DNA of 64,000 bases from Toxotes chatareus (taxonomy: Eukaryota > Chordata > Actinopteri > Toxotidae), in NCBI GenBank assembly GCA_016801885.1, contig CM028900.1, forward strand, positions 16,944,972-17,008,971, in the 5' to 3' direction. Under the pieces are notes generated by a model that saw only the letters and a list, made by a program, of their open reading frames with translations, had not been told where the DNA came from and searched no databases. The translations under genes were made by a program, and so were the position numbers. Below, piece after piece: positions 60,901 to 64,000 of this stretch (positions within the stretch are counted from its first letter, which is position 1; each line of letters opens with the position of its first letter).

Positions 60901-63900
60901 AATTGTATTTCCTTATGTTTTTGATTTTTATTTAATTCTTTATCTTTCACAGTAGAATCTGCTGGTGTGTGCTGTGATAGTGCCCTTTAAAAAGGTTTTC
61001 AAGCTGTAGGAAATGCTTGGATAAGGATAGAAATGATTTAGCTTTGCTGGACATTAACCATGCCATGGTTGGCTATTTTTGCTCCAGTTCAGCATCTGTG
61101 CTGGTGTGACATGCAGGAGGGTGTCAACACACTGCAGAGTCAACACACTGTCAGACCTGGTGGTTTTTGCTCCCCAGTGGGAGACCTTAATCAGACAAAG
61201 CACAGAGAGGACTGCTCCAGTTAGAGCACTGGTCAGTGCAGTGCCAGTTCTTGCACACCATATGCAGTTGTTGTTGTTACCTCAAATTTTAAAGAAAAAG
61301 TTTCTCCCTGAACGTAGAAGTCCTCAGCCCTTGCTAGTACATGAGGAGAGTTTTGCTTGTGGCTTTGATTTTCAGGCTCTAATGAGAACACAGTACTCCA
61401 CACCTGTTGGGAAGAAACACATTCAGCAAATAAGTAAAGCTGCTAAGCAGCTGTTTGAAGTGCTGTTGCCTGTTCCCTTTGCTCCACATTTTAATGTGGA
61501 GAGATACTGTCTTCTAATGTGCTTGTAATATACTGCATGTTCCTCACGATGACACAAATCAATAGATATACTAATCCTGGTGTATCCAGTGGGGCATTCT
61601 CTTATCCTGCTGGATTTTCACACACTAACTTAAAAATCCAGTGAGTGGTCTTTAGGGCAAGTTTCTTATTCCTGTCAGAAGTAAGAGGGATTATGTATGA
61701 TACTTAAAGCTTCACCCACTTAGAGTTTAACTTTTTTCCACATGAGGCAAAAAAGACCAACAAAAAAAGGGCCAGTTTTACATTTGCTGTCATTGTGGGA
61801 TGTGATAAACAAACCTAAAAAAAAAAGAAAAAAAGCAGAGGTTGTGCAAAGACTGCCCCATCAAACTGGCAGATAAAATGCCTCCTGTTTTCTTTGGTTG
61901 TTGACATTTTCCACACTTGCTGGGGAAAATGGAAGAAATTCTTTGAAGGTTGGGGTTGTATTTCAACCATTCAACTGCAGTCTATTCACTGTAATAACTG
62001 GTTAAAACCACATCTGCAGCTCTGCCAGTGGCAGACAGCTGTGCACTGGCGTTAAAATCATATTTCAGGCGTTCATTAGTCAGCAGTCGCACCTGGGCAA
62101 GAAGTAGCATGCAGCAGCCAATCAATGACCTCAAACAGGTTCAGAAGACTGTGTCCATTGTCTGTTTAATTACTGTGTGAAAAGTATAATGTGCCATCCA
62201 CTGTGGGGGCGAGTTCTTAAAGTTCAAATTACTACTTCCCTCTGAGTTTGACACGTTACTATTAGCGTCACTGTGAGCAATCAGTGTTCATTTTCTTTTC
62301 CGACAAGCAAAATTGTGATCTACCTTTTCCAACGGTCTCACTAGTTTTGTTGGTCAAGCACTGCTTCTAGAAGGACTAGTGTTTATACTTATAACAGAAT
62401 ATATTTGACTTTAATCCACTCCTGTGTTTGCCTCAGTGATCCTCTTACCAGAACTTATTCCACATTAAGGGTCTTTAGAGCTGACATATTCCTGCCTGCT
62501 CCCTCCTTCCATCAATCTACAACTCCAACACTGTTATTCGTAGCTATTTTGAGAGTATTCAAAGAGGATAAAACGAGGCACCTGACTGATGTTAAATTAT
62601 TCCCCTCCGATCCTTGAACTGTGCGTCAAAGCTTAGATTTATGACTCAACTCACATCTAAGAGAGCTTGAGATCCGACATTGTCACAGAGTAAAGAATTG
62701 GCGTGTAATTGAATAGAAAAGCACAAAGCCAGTGGCAGGTCGCACAGGAAATTCCCAAAGCCTGCAGATTTGAAACCAAGTCACGACCCTGGTAGCCATA
62801 AGTGCCATCCAAGTCAAATCCCAGTTGCTTGCATGTGTCTCTCCCTGTCACGCAGAATCCAAATTCCCCCATCAATCGTGGCGGTGGGCAACACGATCCC
62901 TGACAACTTTTCACATCAGTCTGGGGATTAGAGGCATAAGGTTTACGCTGGCCTTGCCAGAATCCAGGATAACATTTTTTGATTCAGCAATTTAAACTAA
63001 TTTCAAGGCTGGCTCTGCAGCAATTTTCTGGATCAATGGAATGTCACAGCTGACTTGGTCACTAGCCCTCTTATCGCAGGTACCTAACGCAGAGGGATGC
63101 TATGCTAATTGCCTGGTTTGGAAAGCTTTGGATCTACATTTTCTCCATCTTAGCCTGATGTCTGATGGTCAGAACTAAACATTTGATTTGACTGATTAGA
63201 GTTGTCCCTTGCCAAACAAAAGCCCTTTGGTGCAAAAACAAAATGTTGACATGATATGTTGTGCTGTTTACAGTGAATTGGTTTTTCAGTGAATAGTCGT
63301 GCACTATTATTAGAAACTGTTCATGCAAACTGCAGGAAATTTTAATTTAATCCACTTTGTTTGGGAAAAAGAACACAGATAACTCCATCCTGCTCCCACA
63401 GGCTACCCTGAACAAAACCAAAAATATGGATAGATTAGAAAATGTATAAAAGTATAAAAATAGTAAAAATGACAAAACCATGGTGTTTTAAATGTAGCTC
63501 GTATATTATTCCAAAATACGCCTTGGGGAAAGATAGGTGAAATGTATTCACTTCAGAATGGATACAGACTGAGGCAAATCAGGTCATAGAGTTGATGGAT
63601 ATACATACATATGTATATATTGATATATACCATTCAATTTTACTGAACTTGTAAACATATATTTATTTTTTGATTGCTATCCTATAATCACAAAACTCAA
63701 GAACTGGACATATATTATTAGAAGTGTGTTAGGAACCTCAAACACTGGAACACAAATTAAATAAATATCTGCAAATCATTTCCATAGTCTTGCTTCAGGG
63801 TGGCACAGCTGAGGACATTATCTGTTGGACTATTTATTGGTGCTTCTGGCTTCCCTTATTCCTTTGAACATGAATAACTCAAATGTTGCAACTGAATCTT

Positions 63901-64000
63901 CAAGTTATTAAATCTGGCAAGCGCAAAGAAAGGAAGTGGAAAAACTGACAAAATGACCAAAATTGCTATAATCGGTGACATATTCATCAGGGTTTCCTTT
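57961..64000. other. asic4: asic4 intron 1 (second part); no gene recognised
   Basis: Two stop-free stretches on the plus strand attract attention: 60025-60369, with a hydrophobic run, and 61079-61528, of 149 codons opening on TTG. Neither shows a domain I can name. The stretch 62640-63120 is free of simple repeats and looks like unique sequence. TATA-rich sequence lies near 63600-63670. Exon 1 of asic4 was sought here on the minus strand and not found. Confidence 0.55.

Noticed and set aside
61079..61528. 149-codon plus-strand frame
   Set aside because: It opens on TTG and contains a local direct repeat (GTCAACACACTG twice). No family is recognised and there is no promoter or splice signal around it.
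1..64000. CRISPR, operon, phage or integron structures
   Set aside because: No spaced direct repeats, no clustered same-strand intronless genes and clear eukaryotic splicing; such features are not expected or seen here.

Overview
The window is vertebrate nuclear DNA, almost certainly from a ray-finned (teleost) fish. It has multi-exon genes with GT-AG introns. The proteins are clearly orthologous to human PDXK, CHPF and ASIC4. Between them lie long (CA)n microsatellites and the repeat types typical of fish genomes: Tc1-like transposase relics, hAT miniature elements and a tRNA-Lys-derived SINE. There are no operons, CRISPR arrays or prokaryotic signals. I cannot name the species. All gene names rest on remembered family sequences and on splice-phase bookkeeping; no database was searched.

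Layout. (1) 0.8-6.5 kb, minus strand: a speculative small gene. It has an Arg-rich N-terminal exon (5460-5604), a GC-AG intron holding a SINE and a hAT miniature element, a transmembrane exon (1407-1497) and a possible last exon (812-1008). A CpG-rich, promoter-like stretch with GCTAACGTTAGC palindromes lies just upstream. (2) 9032-16242, minus strand: a complete 11-exon pyridoxal kinase gene (pdxk, 311 aa). Its first intron carries a Tc1 relic interrupted by a 102-bp hAT-like miniature element. (3) 16.9-19.4 kb: intergenic DNA with a decayed BED-finger/hAT transposase and a promoter-proximal hAT-type repeat. (4) 19788-25164, plus strand: a complete 4-exon chondroitin polymerizing factor gene (chpf, 766 aa). 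(5) 25.2-32.5 kb: chpf 3' UTR and intergenic DNA with a 91-bp (CA)n tract. (6) 32560-42667, minus strand: the nine 3'-most coding exons of an acid-sensing ion channel gene, asic4 (347 C-terminal residues, ending in the ASIC4 signature FEDFAC). Its first coding exon is not in the window, so 42.7-64 kb is taken to be the large first intron, with a second Tc1 relic and microsatellites.

The three real genes do not form one pathway. Pyridoxal kinase makes PLP in the cytosol, CHPF builds chondroitin sulfate in the Golgi, and ASIC4 is a neuronal plasma-membrane DEG/ENaC-family channel subunit. The tail-to-tail chpf/asic4 pair matches the arrangement I recall at human 2q35, which supports both identifications.

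I found no convincing undescribed biological system. The points most worth a second look are the small unnamed membrane-protein gene model with a GC-AG intron, the intact QDDT motif in fish Chpf against PDTT in human CHPF, the His-rich Asic4 tail, the shortened loop in pdxk, and the nested transposon in pdxk intron 1.
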